Assembly: GCF_003258835.1 (NCBI RefSeq)
Contig: NZ_NPEV01000032.1
Coordinates: 1-61,640, forward strand
Length of the DNA: 61,640 nucleotides
Reading direction: 5' to 3'
Source: Rhodobium orientis
GTDB lineage: Bacteria > Pseudomonadota > Alphaproteobacteria > Rhizobiales > Rhodobiaceae
The translations under genes and the position numbers were made by a program. Each line of letters begins with the position of its first letter. Within the stretch, counting starts at the first letter, position 1. This document shows positions 61,494-61,640 of the stretch, in pieces. The notes under the pieces were generated by a model that saw only the letters and a program-made list of their open reading frames with translations, had not been told where the DNA came from and ran no database searches.

Positions 61494-61640
61494 TCACGAA
61501 TTCGGTGATGGCTGTTCGGTTTTCTTTTGTTCGGCGAAGGTCTTTGGCGGGATGTTTCCGATTGCCTGGTGGGGCCTGAACTCGTTGTAGTAGATGATAT
61601 ATTCGATGAGCTCGTTGGCCAGGTGCTCGGGGGTGTCGAA
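61485..61640. repeat. Right copy of the 156-bp inverted terminal repeat (IS end)
   Basis: Exact reverse complement of bases 1-156. The element end, TGTGCAAGTTCACG, abuts GTCATTGC of a dispersed repeat. Confidence 0.9.
61494..61640 (-). CDS. IS transposase, C-terminal fragment (right window edge)
   Basis: Same 48-residue C-terminus as at the left edge, ending TEQPSPNS, on the opposite strand. The remainder runs off the window. The two copies are identical over all bases visible, which points to recent transposition or to one collapsed repeat in the assembly. Confidence 0.8.
   Translation of the reverse strand, partial: FDTPEHLANELIEYIIYYNEFRPHQAIGNIPPKTFAEQKKTEQPSPNS

Noticed and set aside
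1-61640. The whole window as a composite transposon bounded by inverted element copies
   Set aside because: It holds core genes (ffh, rpsP, trmD, asd, folP) and no accessory cargo signature; an assembly break at repeats explains the ends better.

Overview
The window reads as a 61.6-kb piece of a GC-rich chromosome from an alphaproteobacterium, most likely a marine or salt-tolerant member of the Rhizobiales (Hyphomicrobiales). The evidence is the high GC content, the ffh/rpsP/rimM/trmD neighbourhood, short dispersed repeats of the kind common in that order, a TAXI-type TRAP transporter, and several compatible-solute genes. Placement is by protein and gene-order recognition only; no search was run. 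Both ends of the window are the same 156-bp transposase end in opposite orientation. The window is therefore probably an assembly contig broken at two copies of one insertion sequence.

Layout. 0.1-5.3 kb (minus strand): asd behind a candidate Thr/Lys-rich leader peptide, an orphan protein with an AT-rich core, a repeat-filled gap, and leuB. 5.5-12 kb (minus): a PLP-dependent dehydratase with a long acidic tail, an M20 amidohydrolase, a fused TRAP permease and its TAXI binding protein. 12.4-16.4 kb (plus): a D,D-carboxypeptidase, a CobW-type metallochaperone GTPase, a DUF924 protein and YggS. An Rrf2-type Fe-S regulator follows on the minus strand. 17.5-23.8 kb (plus): the translation and folate block ffh, GNAT, rpsP, rimM, GNAT, trmD, folP, folB, folK, with many 4-8 bp overlaps. 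24.1-25 kb: a secreted protein with a C-terminal VHL-like beta domain. 25-37 kb: two efflux modules on the minus strand (Bcr/CflA MFS with MacA-MacB, then OMF/RND/MFP) with a divergent TetR regulator, followed by a MarR regulator.

37.4-46.4 kb is an osmolyte island. A three-gene N-acetylglutaminylglutamine amide (NAGGN) operon is followed by a two-gene glucosylglycerate-type synthesis pair and a convergent GH13 phosphorylase that may recycle the solute. 46.7-50.7 kb is the four-gene Anbu cluster: circularly permuted ATP-grasp, alpha-E protein, transglutaminase and proteasome-like peptidase. Then come a cold-shock protein with a long leader, a GAF-PAS-GGDEF-EAL protein, an ABC-F ATPase, and a betaine-demethylation/one-carbon set (dimethylglycine dehydrogenase-like, betaine-homocysteine methyltransferase, MTHFR).

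Functionally the right half centres on osmotic solutes: making NAGGN and probably glucosylglycerate, turning over the glucosylglycerate, and feeding methyl groups from betaine into methionine and folate. The left half is amino-acid metabolism and uptake plus core translation. I saw no tRNA, rRNA, CRISPR array, prophage or classical defence system. The most novel-looking signals are the predicted attenuation leader of asd, the secreted VHL-like protein, the acidic-tailed dehydratase, the coupled osmolyte island, and an IS that seems to target a dispersed repeat.
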